From: Anseranas semipalmata
Lineage: Eukaryota > Chordata > Aves > Anseriformes > Anseranatidae
DNA length: 64,000 bases
Reading direction: 5' to 3'
NCBI GenBank assembly: GCA_013399115.1
Contig: VXAA01000925.1
Location: 80,255 to 144,254 of the forward strand
Shown here one piece after another: positions 1-10,305 of the stretch (positions are counted from its first letter, which is position 1; every line of letters starts with the position of its first letter). Made by a program: the position numbers and the translations under genes. The notes under the pieces were generated by a model. That model worked only from the letters and a program-made list of their open reading frames with translations, was not told where the DNA came from and ran no database searches.

Positions 1-1529
1 ATAGATTCAACTGTTGGAAACAGTCATTACGTAGTACTTAAATGGCTTCTTTTGCTTTTCAAGTGGAAGCTGGCTCAAATGTATCACATTTTTAGGGAAG
101 AAAGAGTCATTCCCTGATGGCTGGCCAAGGAACAGCAAAGACAGCAGCTGCAGAGGCAGCTGGAATTGCCACCATCACAGATGGAGTCAAAGTGCTCTGC
201 CACAGCTGAAATAGGATGGAATGAGTGAAAACGGAAGAAAAGCAAAAATAGTCAAACAGCAAACCAGAAGCCATGCCCTAATAAGATCTGAAGGTTTTCT
301 GCATATTCACATGTAACACTGACCTGGAGGTATCTTAGGGTCCTACAGAAAGCTATAAACACTATACACATTGTAGAAAGTGTAATTTTGCTGAAAAGAT
401 TAGAACAGAGACAGAAAAATCTTTAAACATCCAAATTTATTTCATTTTCATGTGCAGAGAGTAAACAGAGTTAGAAACATGGAGACTGGAAAAAATCTTT
501 CAAAGTTACATTGGGATTCTGCTTTGAGGAGCTTGCTACCTTCTTGTGCCTTTGTTGCAGACTGTTATAAGAAGATGACCACAGTTAGATGAGATTAGTG
601 GCTCATCAGTGTCTGTTTGCTGACTGTGGCCAGCAGTAGGCTTTTTAAAGAGGAATGTACAAAAACAGGAAGGCATAACATGACCCTTTCCCTGTCATAA
701 TTGTCTAGCATTCAGTAATTTAATGCCTACTAGTCTTAAATCGTGTAGCCTCTTTTCTATGATTTTCAGCATCTGATTAGTTTGCATAAGTCCTTGTTTA
801 TTATATTGATTTTAGATTAAAGTATCTCAGTTGACTTGAACAAGATCATACAACTATCTAAGTAATATAACAGAGTGGCAATTGGGATGTCTCCATTTTT
901 TTAAATCTCTCAATTGAAAACTGAAACGTATGTAATTTGAGAAATTAGTTTAAAACAGAAACTTGAGCCAACAGCTTGTTAGTAGCTTAGTAAGCATAAG
1001 TAGAAACAGCATTTGAAGGAGTTTGTACAAATTCAGACTTTTTCAACAGAAGGAAAGAACCCATTGACCTAGCAGAAATATAGGCCTTTTCCATTGTAGA
1101 CATTCTTCATGTTTTCTTAAAAATGCTGTGGGGAAGAAAATTTCATGCTAAAGAACTTGAGCCTTGCAATGTTAGGTACATATGCTTATGTGCTCATAAG
1201 AGAGCTGCTGAGGGAAAAAGAAGGAAAGGAAATATAACATGCAAACTCACACTAAAAGAATGTGCTTTTTTTTTTTTTTTGACAAATAAATTTAAAGAGA
1301 AAAGCAGAAATACCATTTCTGGATCTGGATATAGCTAGGAAATAAACATCTAGTCAGGGTTTGAACACAAACAATTATTTTCTTTCCAAATTCATTAGTT
1401 TCCATGTCTGTCAGGTCCTGACAGTTTTCAAACTAACTTTTTTTAAAAACTTTTCAAACAAAAATTTATATATGGACTCAAAATAAATGAACGTCAAAGT
1501 TGAAGTCAAAAAAAAAGTTGAAGAAAAAT
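1..1529. other. AT-rich non-coding stretch, nothing recognised
   Basis: This is AT-rich sequence with no recognisable gene, RNA or transposon. Open frames are short and lack motifs; the longest forward one (1123-1338) runs through a T homopolymer and looks accidental. The stretch ends with an A-rich tract (about 1509-1527) immediately before the GC-rich CR1 copy, which marks the approximate 5' truncation point of that element. Confidence 0.6.
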
Positions 1530-2467
1530 GAACTCAACGTTTCTATGTCTGGGTGGAGGCCGGTCACAAGTGGTGTCCCTCAGGGGTCGGTCTTGGGACC
1601 GGTGCTCTTCAACATCTTTATCAACGACATAGACGATGGAATCGAGTGCACCCTCAGCAAGTTTGCAGATGACACCAAGCTGAGCGGTGCAGTCGATACA
1701 ATAGAGGGAAGGGATGCCATCCAGAGGGACCTGGACAGGCTGGAGAAGTGGGCCCAAGAGAACCTAATGAGGTTCAACAAGGCCAAGTGCAAGGTGTTGC
1801 ACTTGGGCTGGGGCCATCCCAGGTATTTATACAGACTGGGAGAAGAAGAACTCGAGAGCAGCCCTGCGGAGAAGGACTTGGGGGTCCTGCTGGACGAGAA
1901 GCTGGACATGAGCCGGCAGTGCGCGCTTGCGGCCCGGAAGGCCAACTATGTCCTGGGCTGCATTAAAAAAGGGGTGGCCAGCAGGGAGAGGGAGGTGATT
2001 GTCCCCCTCTACTCTGCTCTGGTGAGACCCCACCTGGAATACTGCGTGCAGGCCTGGGGCCCCCAGCACAAGAAGGATGTGGAGCTCTTGGAACGGGTCC
2101 AGAGGAGGGCCACTAAGATGATCAGAGGGCTGGAGCACCTCTCCTATGAGGAAAGGTTGAGGGAACCGGGCTTGTTTAGCTTGGAGAAGAGAAGACTCCA
2201 GGGAGACCTCATTGCGGCCTTCCAGTACTTGAAGGGAGCGTATAAACAGGAGGGGGAATGCCTGTTTACACACATTGATAGTGATAGGACAAGGGGGGAA
2301 TGACAAGGGGGGAAGACAAGGGGAGATTTAGGTTAGATATTAGGAAGAAGTTTTTCACTCAGAGGGTGATGAGGCACTGGAACAGGTTGCCCAGAGAGGT
2401 TGTAGATGCCCCATCCCTGGAGGCATTCAAGGCCAGGCTGGATGTGGCACTGGGCAGCCTGCTCTAG
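1530..2467 (+). pseudogene. CR1 ORF2 reverse transcriptase fragment, frameshifted
   Basis: The fragment encodes the C-terminal half of the CR1 ORF2 polyprotein; the endonuclease and N-terminal RT are missing. The RT motif [18 protein letters not shown] is read from about 1578, and the catalytic FADD box (the CR1 form of the YxDD active site) lies at 1662-1673. Downstream come the conserved [17 protein letters not shown] and [14 protein letters not shown] segments. The frame is open until a TGA at 2301-2303. The remaining CR1 C-terminus (arginine-rich segment, then [20 protein letters not shown]) continues in another frame to a TAG at 2465-2467. The shift coincides with a G-rich microduplication at about 2287-2325. 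The upstream ATG at 1500 lies outside the element, so it is not a real start. This copy cannot be autonomous. Confidence 0.93.
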
Positions 2468-2538
2468 TAGTTGGCAGCCCTGCACAGACCATGGGGGTTG
2501 AAACTAGATGATCTTTAAGGTCCTTGTCAACCCAGGCC

Positions 2539-2570
2539 ATTCTATGATTCTATGATTCTATGATTCTATG
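2539..2570 (+). repeat. CR1 3' terminal octamer array (ATTCTATG)x4
   Basis: Four perfect tandem octamers close CR1 copy 1. In CR1 biology the 3' octamer repeat takes the place of poly-A and is recognised by the element's reverse transcriptase during target-primed insertion. The array gives the exact 3' boundary and confirms plus orientation. Confidence 0.95.
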
Positions 2571-5500
2571 AAATGCATATTTAAGAAAGCAGTGGAAAAT
2601 ACACAGTCTGTGTAGTGCTGAGCACTAAATCTTCATGAGCTGAGTGACCCTAGCTAAGAAAATATTACCCCAATCTGTATCTATGAAAAAATACATACTA
2701 TGTAGGGATACTATCTTAACTTCAAGGATTAGTTAGCCACTGGTCGATCCTGTCTAACTGCTACCATCCATCTCCAATTTAATTTATTCTTAGAAGTGTT
2801 ATTATTCCATAGGGTTAATAATGGGTACTAGCATCTACAGTTCCCACAACAGACTATTTGCTTTATGTGTTTAGTTCAATTAGATGTCAGTACATCCATC
2901 CTCTGTAAGGTCCTTGTAAGAAATCCAGTTCTAACTTTGGGTCTTATCTCTGCAGAAGGTGGATTGTGGATGAATGTCTAAGCTCACAAGGATGTCCTCT
3001 TCCTATTCATTGAAGCACCAGGTTGACAGATATGTTTGAACCTTTGGTCCCATGTTCCAGTGCTTTACCAAGCTTCAATGGATTTGCCGATCAGGGCTTC
3101 CAGATAGGATACTTGTCAGATTTACTGCCTGAGACTGGCAAAAAAATTCTGGCAGCCTGAAGTGAGGTAGCTGGAACCTCTTCTACATCCCCAGAGATAA
3201 AAATGGACTTCAAAATCACTCTTTTGAAGAAATAGGTGAATAGGAATTACATTGCATTGCACATTTTAAAAGGAGAAACAAAAGCATGTAGTTTTCTTTT
3301 CTAGACTTGCTCTAATACTGGATGAGAACCTAATTTTAGACTGGATTTACTTTAAGTAAAATCAATCTCCCCTAAATGAGAAAGCAAGGATGTTTTCCCC
3401 CTAGAATATTAAACTATGAACCATGACAAAACACAGTGACAGAATGACAGTTAGACAGCCAGCAGAATCCATGGTATTTACAATTTTGTCAAATGAGTCC
3501 CCTTTTGCAAATGTTTTGGCCTTTGCATATTTACATTCCTTGTGCTTCATGCATTGATATGCTTCATGTAGCACAGCTACTGCACTCCATCAATTAATGC
3601 TGTTCTTCCTCGTTTCTAGTCGGCAGGTTTCCATTGTTTCTTTGTTTTCCTGTTTGAATGCAATACATGTTAATTTTACAGTAAATGCCAGTTTACATTA
3701 GCTCAGCTGTCCTCATGACATAATTTGACTTGAAGTTATGCAAATGACTTCTTTCCACATACCTCTGATTAGCTGTAAAAAAAAAAAATTCCTTAATTAG
3801 TCCTGAGATAATCAGGGAGAAATCACAGTTGATTACATATACTGAATTTGCTTCTCAAATCTGAATTGCAGTATTTCCTGCCACAGAACCTGTGAGCACT
3901 CTATAGAGTTTGCACCTTGCCTTCCTTTGAAAAGCACTTCAACTACTCCCTTACAGCTTCATCAAATCAAACCTTTCTTTTTATAGTGGCTCTAGCCAGA
4001 CAGCTAGGGATCCCTGCTGACAGCCCAAGTGAAAAGCCAACCAGGGCAGTAGAAATTCTGCCTATTGCTGAAGATACAAACTAGTAAATCTTACCAGAAA
4101 TATATAGGTGTTAGAAAGCTTTACAACTGGCAACAAAGAGAGGTAGCACAAAAGCAGATCTGCTGATTAAAATGACATTGTCAACTGATATCAAAGTGAC
4201 GATTTCAGAGGTCAGTAATTTATATGGTATTTCCAGTGGAGTTTTGCTGGTTTCCCTCACACTGAACTCTTCCTGTTCCTCAGTGATTACTCAGTAATTC
4301 ATCATAATCTGTTTTTCAAATAAACAGGGACAAGTGAACTTCAGAAGGCTCACCGTTCAGATTCAATTTGAGTAAACAGATAAATGTTTAAAGGTTTATT
4401 CAGAATTTGGTCTGAATTACCTAATACATCTTGAGTCCTTGAGTTACCAGGACAGGTAACCTTTTCTACATTGTCCCTAAACTCTTCCCTGTATGAAGTG
4501 CTTTGATAGGGTGAAGAGTAGGTCATACATCTCTCAATAAAAAACTCTTTTTTAGAAACAAGACCACTGGCTGATATTTTCTGCAAGAGAAGGAGGAATG
4601 ATAGTTGGGACTGAGGTCATTTATTACTTAAAAATGCCAGACACAAACACACATGAAAGGCATCCAGGTTTTTGTTTTGAGTGGTATAAATTCCTGAGAA
4701 TACTAGGAATTCAGACTTGGATCTGAAATTTCCAGAGTGTCTCCTTCTGAATGGGATATGATTTGAACTTTGGTTTTGTATCTCCAATTCAGATGGGGTA
4801 TACAATTTCCCCACAGTAAAATATTTTTGCAAAATTCAAGGAAAACATAACAACAAAAGGGTGAAAATAGAGGTATTTCATCTTAAAGTTGAAATGAACT
4901 GCAGATTTGATGAGCTAGAGAGATCAATAATGGAATTTTTGTAACATAGCATTAGCAAGAAGAGAAGGATTTTGCCGTTAGATGAGCCTTTCTTTGCATG
5001 AAAGGAGGTCTGTGAAAGACAAAAAGAAAAAAAAAAAAAAGAACTTTTAGAGATTTAGAACTCCCGGAGATCTATGGAACAAACACAGAGATACAGGACT
5101 AAGTTCTGCTCTCATTTGCGACAACGTAAGTCTGAAGCAGTGATATAAAGTTTGAATTTTGCATAAATCTGATACCAAGGTATTATCACACTACCAACAA
5201 GATTCATAATACTATAGGGTTTGTTGTTGTTGTTTTAAGAGAGGACTGGTGAAATTTTTGGGGACTATTAGTAGGAATTACATTCTTTCACTGAGCGTTT
5301 CCCTTTGTCTCTTTGTTGCTGGGTGATGATCTGGAGAAATTAAGGACTATCCTGAATATTTCTGTATCATAATAAAGACAATACAAAGTGGTCAAAGTGG
5401 CTCTATATATTCCTTCACTCTCTGCCTCTGGGATATCATGGCCCCTGCCCTGTAGAGAAAAGCAGTGGCAAGGAGAGAATATAAGCATGAAATGGATTCC

Positions 5501-6401
5501 ATAACAGTATGCTGCATAATCATTTTGGGATTGCTTCATACCAACAATGAAACTATGGTAACTATAAATTATAGTGTAAATGTATCTCTAATCACCTATC
5601 CAGAACAGTTTCATTGAGTTCACTCAGGATATTCTGAATGTGTAGTGATCTCACATGAAAATGAAAAATTGAAGAGACAAGGAAAAAGAATTATCCAAAT
5701 AGGTACTTGTTTAATATTTGAGGTAGGATTTAAAGACATATATTAACATGTCAAAACTATTATTATTTTTGCACACCTTTTTTCAGCTTACCTTTTGTCA
5801 GTCATTCATCTTTCTTACAGCCTGTAAGATGCATCTATCCCATCAGTACAACCAATGCAGACTAGAGCCTTACCACTGCTCATTTTCTCAGAGGCAGCTA
5901 TACGTGGCTGGAATGTCTCCCTAAGAGTCCTCAGTTTGTGTTCATGGATAGGGTTGCAGATTATGTAAATTATTCTAGCAGTCCAGATGCCCTCCTTCAC
6001 TATGGCTACATGGCCCTTTCCTACCAGAATCAGAAGTAAAGCCTTCCTATGGCCAGTTTCAGGCATTCTTCCTTATCTGGCAAAACACAAAGTCATTGAC
6101 AATAATTACATGTGACATAATTTCTGTGGTTGTATGATCTAAATGAATGTAATACCAAACAATATCAAAATTTTTAGGCACTCACACTGTGATGTAGCCA
6201 CAATAATATCTTTGTGTCCTACCCTGTCACGGCTTGCACAATAATTTCCAGTCTGTTTCTCTGCTGTATACCTCTCCTGTGTTCTTTCCCACTCCAGAGT
6301 CAGGGCTTAGTTACAGAGAAGGCTGCATACCGAGTCCCTTTTCATCACTCTGGTATTCCTTCCTTTTCTCCCAAGGATGTGCTGCAGCGTATGCACGATT
6401 C

Positions 6402-6425
6402 GGGGTGGGGGGTGGAGGGTGGGGG
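6402..6425 (+). other. Potential G-quadruplex
   Basis: Four guanine runs of at least three (6402-6405, 6407-6412, 6417-6419, 6421-6425) are separated by loops of 1, 4 and 1 bases. This meets the usual G3+N1-7 pattern on the plus strand. No promoter or gene is evident nearby, so any role is unknown. Confidence 0.55.
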
Positions 6426-6893
6426 AATGTTCCCAGGAGAGGAGTAAGCGCAGGAGGTTTGTCTCATATCCAGCAAATTAAAGAAGGAGGAAAATGTTCC
6501 CACCTCTCCTTGGTGTTTCAGAATTTATCACAAGCTGAAGACTCTCAGGGACACAGACATGTGAGGGAGATCATTGTGGAAGAAATGTTAGTGGGGAAGG
6601 AAAGTGACTCTTTTTCTAAAGGCCCCATATGTGAAGGTGTAATGACAGTTTTTGCATTAGTACTAGAAATGACTTAAATAGAATTGTCTATCACAGTAAG
6701 GAGACACTATGAAGTTGTATAATGTCAGCTCCAGTCACTTGGAGGTAGATATACTGTCATCTTCTGTGACAAGATTCAACTATGTATGTTTACCTTTGGT
6801 AGTGAGACCAAAGGTGAGACTTATATTTTCTCAATAAATTCCTAGTAATGTTTATGCATCTATGTTCTCTTAACTCAATAACCTCAACGAGGT

Positions 6894-6917
6894 TTGTTGT
6901 TGTTGTTGTTGTTGTTG
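6894..6917. repeat. (TTG)n microsatellite
   Basis: Eight consecutive TTG trinucleotides with no interruption. A simple repeat, plausibly length-polymorphic. Confidence 0.9.
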
Positions 6918-8709
6918 CTTTCGGTAGTATGTTTTTGGTCTAGTTCATCTGCATTTATTGTTATTATTATATTTTATGAAGGACACATTTGATCAAATAA
7001 AAGTTCTGTAGCCTTAGATATGAAATATACAGACAGAGGAAATTCCACTCTGTATTTTAAAAGCTGCATTTGACCCTATCACAAAGTAATTCAATCTAAT
7101 GACATGAAAATTTACGTAGCATAGCAGAGTTCTACGAAAATCCCAAGACCAAAACATTCTCACCTTTCACAAAAAATATTGAAAGAAAGCCAAAACATTT
7201 GATGTCAAGGCAAAAAATATCAATCTATAACAATGTTTTGCAACAAGATTACTTTAATTCCATTATACCAACTGCCTGCTGTTGATGCAGTCATTTTTTT
7301 TTATGACAGTTTTTAGTAGGAAGGGAAGGCTGTTCTTCATTGCAGTCCTAATTATATGGAATCTGAACTGTCTTACTGAGTCAAAGAACAAGGTGGCTGT
7401 ACTACTGCTGAAATACATAGCTGCATGTTAACGCTCATTGAGGTCAACAGCAAAACTCATAGGGAATTTAGCAGTGCAGAATCAGGATATCATTGTTCAA
7501 ATGTTCCTTCTTTTCTCTCTGATGCATTGTAAAAGATAGCATTTTGCATAATAATTGTATGGTTGTTGAGTTACCAGGATAGAGATAGGTGCATAAGCAT
7601 CATTAGCAATTTACCAGGAAAGTTCTCCTTAACAAAACAAGCCTTCTTCCTGAGCTTGTTCCTGAAATAGGCGTCCAATCAAAATGGAAGTCTATTTTTT
7701 TCCCTCCTTTGTCCTTATTAGTTGCCTGTCTCTGTGCAATGATGGCACAGATATATCCACTACTTACTTCACAACCCACCCTTTGACTCCTTACTTACGT
7801 CTTCATTATTTGCAATAGCCTGAGTCTTCCAGTGTATGTATCCGTTGGCTAAGTCCTGAAAGTGAACATCATAGATGTTTTCTTTATTTCTCAGTCTCAT
7901 GTTGAAGGCTTAAACTCCTCAAACAGAGACCTATTTAGTTTCTGTATGTATTTTAATCTTTAGCCTTGCATTTTTAGAGTACACACAGAAAGAGAGGTAG
8001 ACTTGTAAACCACTGAAAAATCTGCAATTAGTCCACAGACTCCACTGCTTTTTCCATAGAAGTAGATCAGCACTACTGAGAGAAACTGGCCCTAAATATA
8101 TGCTTTCTAATTGGTTTATAAAACAAATCTAATGTGTACTTAGAGGATCAGTTACCCAGAGGACTAGTTTCTGTTGCTATTCTTGTAATTTTTAAGTGCA
8201 TGAAGGTTACATACAATGTAATCTATTTGGCAAGTACCTTTTGGAAAAGGAACACGTGAAAACTCTCTCATACTAGAAGTGCTTGTTTTTGCCTGTATTC
8301 TTCCTTCTAGGCTTGCACTGTTCTGTTCCCTGTCTTCCCTACCCCACAACTTCTGATCAGCCTCTCCCAGGTGCTCTCTGCTCTCAAAATGAATTAATTT
8401 CTTTTGGATTTCCTTCCTCCCATCTTTTCAGATGATCTTTGGTCTTTCTTGAAGTTGAGGTCTCTGATATTTTCTTTTTTTAAAGTGAACATAGAAGTAG
8501 TCTTTGAACATATATCTTTAAAGATCTATTTCTTTTTAAAGGGGTCTCTTTTGTTCTTTTCCCCTTCTCCTTATTGGAAATAGAACTTCAAAGCTGAATG
8601 TCTAGAACAACCATAACAGCCTGTGACTGAGGAACAGAATTTGGTTCAGAGCATGGGATCAGTAGGGGTTTCAGCTAAAAATGAAGTAAAAGTGCTTTGC
8701 TCCCTCCTG

Positions 8710-8749
8710 TTTTTTTTTTTTTGTTTTGTTTTTTTTGTTTTTTTTTTTT
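8710..8749. repeat. T-rich low-complexity tract
   Basis: About 40 bases of nearly pure T interrupted by single G residues. No adjacent retrocopy body is recognised, so I treat it as low complexity and not as the antisense tail of a retrotransposon. Confidence 0.85.
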
Positions 8750-9812
8750 CCTGGTGAGATTAGCTTTTATTGTCATCTCTTTTGTTTATTCTCTTTCAGT
8801 GTTAATACAGACAGTACTAAAAGATAATAATATTACTGGCCATTTACACTAATAGTCTTGTCATTGGCACACTAAATCTTTAAATAATAGAAGTTGACCA
8901 GATTAGATTGTTATTACAATGTGTTTATATTTCAATGATCACACTTAATGATCTTCTGCCTAGGTCAGCTTCGTTCCTGTTTTATTGTCAGCAATATTCA
9001 TATCTACCATCTAGTTATGCTTTATGCATGTTCCTAAATAAAATTATACCACTAATTTAATGACTTCACATAATGTGAAAAAAAAAAAAATGTGAAACCC
9101 AAACTACTTCTTCCTAAATAAAGCTTGCAATTATACAAAGTGCGAATCAGAGGTATTAATAAGCTGCATTTTCAGTTTATTATTGACTGATGAGTAGTTT
9201 GGTGGTAATCAGGTGCAGTTAAATCTCTGCTTAAGATGTTACACCACGTGGTCAAAGGAAAGAGTAGAGTTAACACTGCTGTCACAAATACTTTGTATGC
9301 TGTCAGTGGAAGGAAAGACAGAGAGTTGGCTTCTAAATAGTGATTTTTTCCTCATGTGAATATTATTTGACCAGAATATCCCCCAGCAATTTCAGTACAG
9401 AAGTTAGCAAGGCCCCGGGCCTGGTTGGTACTGAACTTTGTCAATGCTTACTGATGATCACAAATGTTACGTTTTTTTTCTTTATTCCACACAATATAAG
9501 TTCATGGTGTTTATTTTGGTTTAAGTAGCTAACAAAACTTCACTTTAACTTTAAACTTAGATGGAAGAATACACTTGTCTCAGAGTGTGAATTAAATCCA
9601 TGAGAAACACTGAAGTAAAATTCTCTGCTGGCCCTGGGACAACAAGCCAAGTCACCACAAAGTGTCACTGGACTATCCAGGTACCTAGAGTTAAGCAAAT
9701 GCTGAAATGCCTTCTCAGATATCAGATTAAGCAATCTCTCCATCTGTAGGAAGAAGGGGGATAGATTTAGAGTGGTAAAATAGGCAAGATCAAGTATATT
9801 TAAGAAAGACCT

Positions 9813-9840
9813 CCTAATGCATGTCCTAACATGCATTAGG
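9813..9840. other. Perfect 12-bp inverted repeat with 4-base loop
   Basis: CCTAATGCATGT at 9813-9824 is followed by the loop CCTA and by the exact reverse complement ACATGCATTAGG at 9829-9840. The transcript of either strand could form a stable short hairpin. The flanks do not extend the stem, so it is shorter than a typical pre-miRNA. Confidence 0.9.
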
Positions 9841-10221
9841 CAGCTGCAAATATGGATTAATTTCTTTAACAAGATTCATTTTTTTTTTTTTTATTGACTT
9901 CTACCAGGGAAATTAAAATAACCTGTGCCTAAACCATAAATGACTTCAGATTTGGAAAAAGATTATCTGCTCTCAATCTTCATTTTCTATTTGATGAAAT
10001 GAGAAAAAAAATAATTACAGATGTGTTGAAATACTTGAAAATATTAATATATCATTAAATATAATTCTGGAGAAAGCATTAAAACATTCCTGCTAAGTCT
10101 TGCAAATGACAAAGTTGATCTAGAGACAGCCATCCAGATCACCTGGTAAATTGGTACCAAATAAACAGTAAGCATTTGATGAAGCTAAAAGTAGTAATGT
10201 TTCAGCTGTAACAGCTTAATG

Positions 10222-10223
<2 letters not shown>

Positions 10224-10255
<32 letters not shown>
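10224..10255 (+). repeat. A32 homopolymer
   Basis: There are thirty-two consecutive adenines, then a G-rich stretch, then an assembly gap. The left flank has no obvious retrocopied gene. Homopolymer plus gap suggests a sequencing or assembly difficulty. Confidence 0.9.
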
Positions 10256-10260
<5 letters not shown>

Positions 10261-10281
10261 AAGGGTGTGGGGAGGAGGGGT

Positions 10282-10305
10282 NNNNNNNNNNNNNNNNNNN
10301 NNNNN
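10282..10305. other. Assembly gap (24 N)
   Basis: Twenty-four undetermined bases lie between a G-rich stretch and a short T run. True length and content are unknown. Any reading frame crossing it is meaningless. Confidence 0.99.

Larger units (their letters stand above)
1530..2570 (+). mobile_element. CR1 LINE retrotransposon, 5'-truncated copy 1
   Basis: A GC-rich block of about 1.04 kb sits in AT-rich DNA. It carries the C-terminal part of the CR1 reverse transcriptase, a short 3' UTR and four tandem copies of ATTCTATG at 2539-2570, the hallmark CR1 3' tail. CR1 elements normally insert as 5'-truncated copies without a poly-A tail, and this copy fits. The left boundary is approximate because no clear target duplication is visible. 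The long uninterrupted frame (to 2303) suggests modest decay, so this is probably a younger CR1 subfamily copy than the one near 30.3 kb, although age cannot be measured by eye. Confidence 0.95.
2571..10223. other. Gene-poor AT-rich DNA with simple repeats
   Basis: No gene or dispersed repeat is recognised. Low-complexity tracts include poly-A at about 3778-3788 and 5027-5040, a TTG run at 5220-5237, (TTG)n at 6894-6917, a T/G-rich tract at 8710-8749, poly-A at about 9078-9090 and poly-T at about 9879-9891. A G-rich segment at 6402-6425 and a perfect hairpin at 9813-9840 are listed separately. Open frames such as 6234-6677 (+) and 9540-9872 (-) show no domain or signal sequence and are treated as chance. 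Confidence 0.6.

Noticed and set aside
1506..2306. Overlapping open frames on the minus strand and in other phases across CR1 copy 1
   Set aside because: They are shadows of the GC-rich CR1 reverse-transcriptase coding frame, which carries the recognisable motifs on the plus strand.
6234..6677. 147-codon plus-strand open frame
   Set aside because: A Gly/Trp-rich centre comes from the G-rich quadruplex-like tract, and no conserved motif or splice context is visible.
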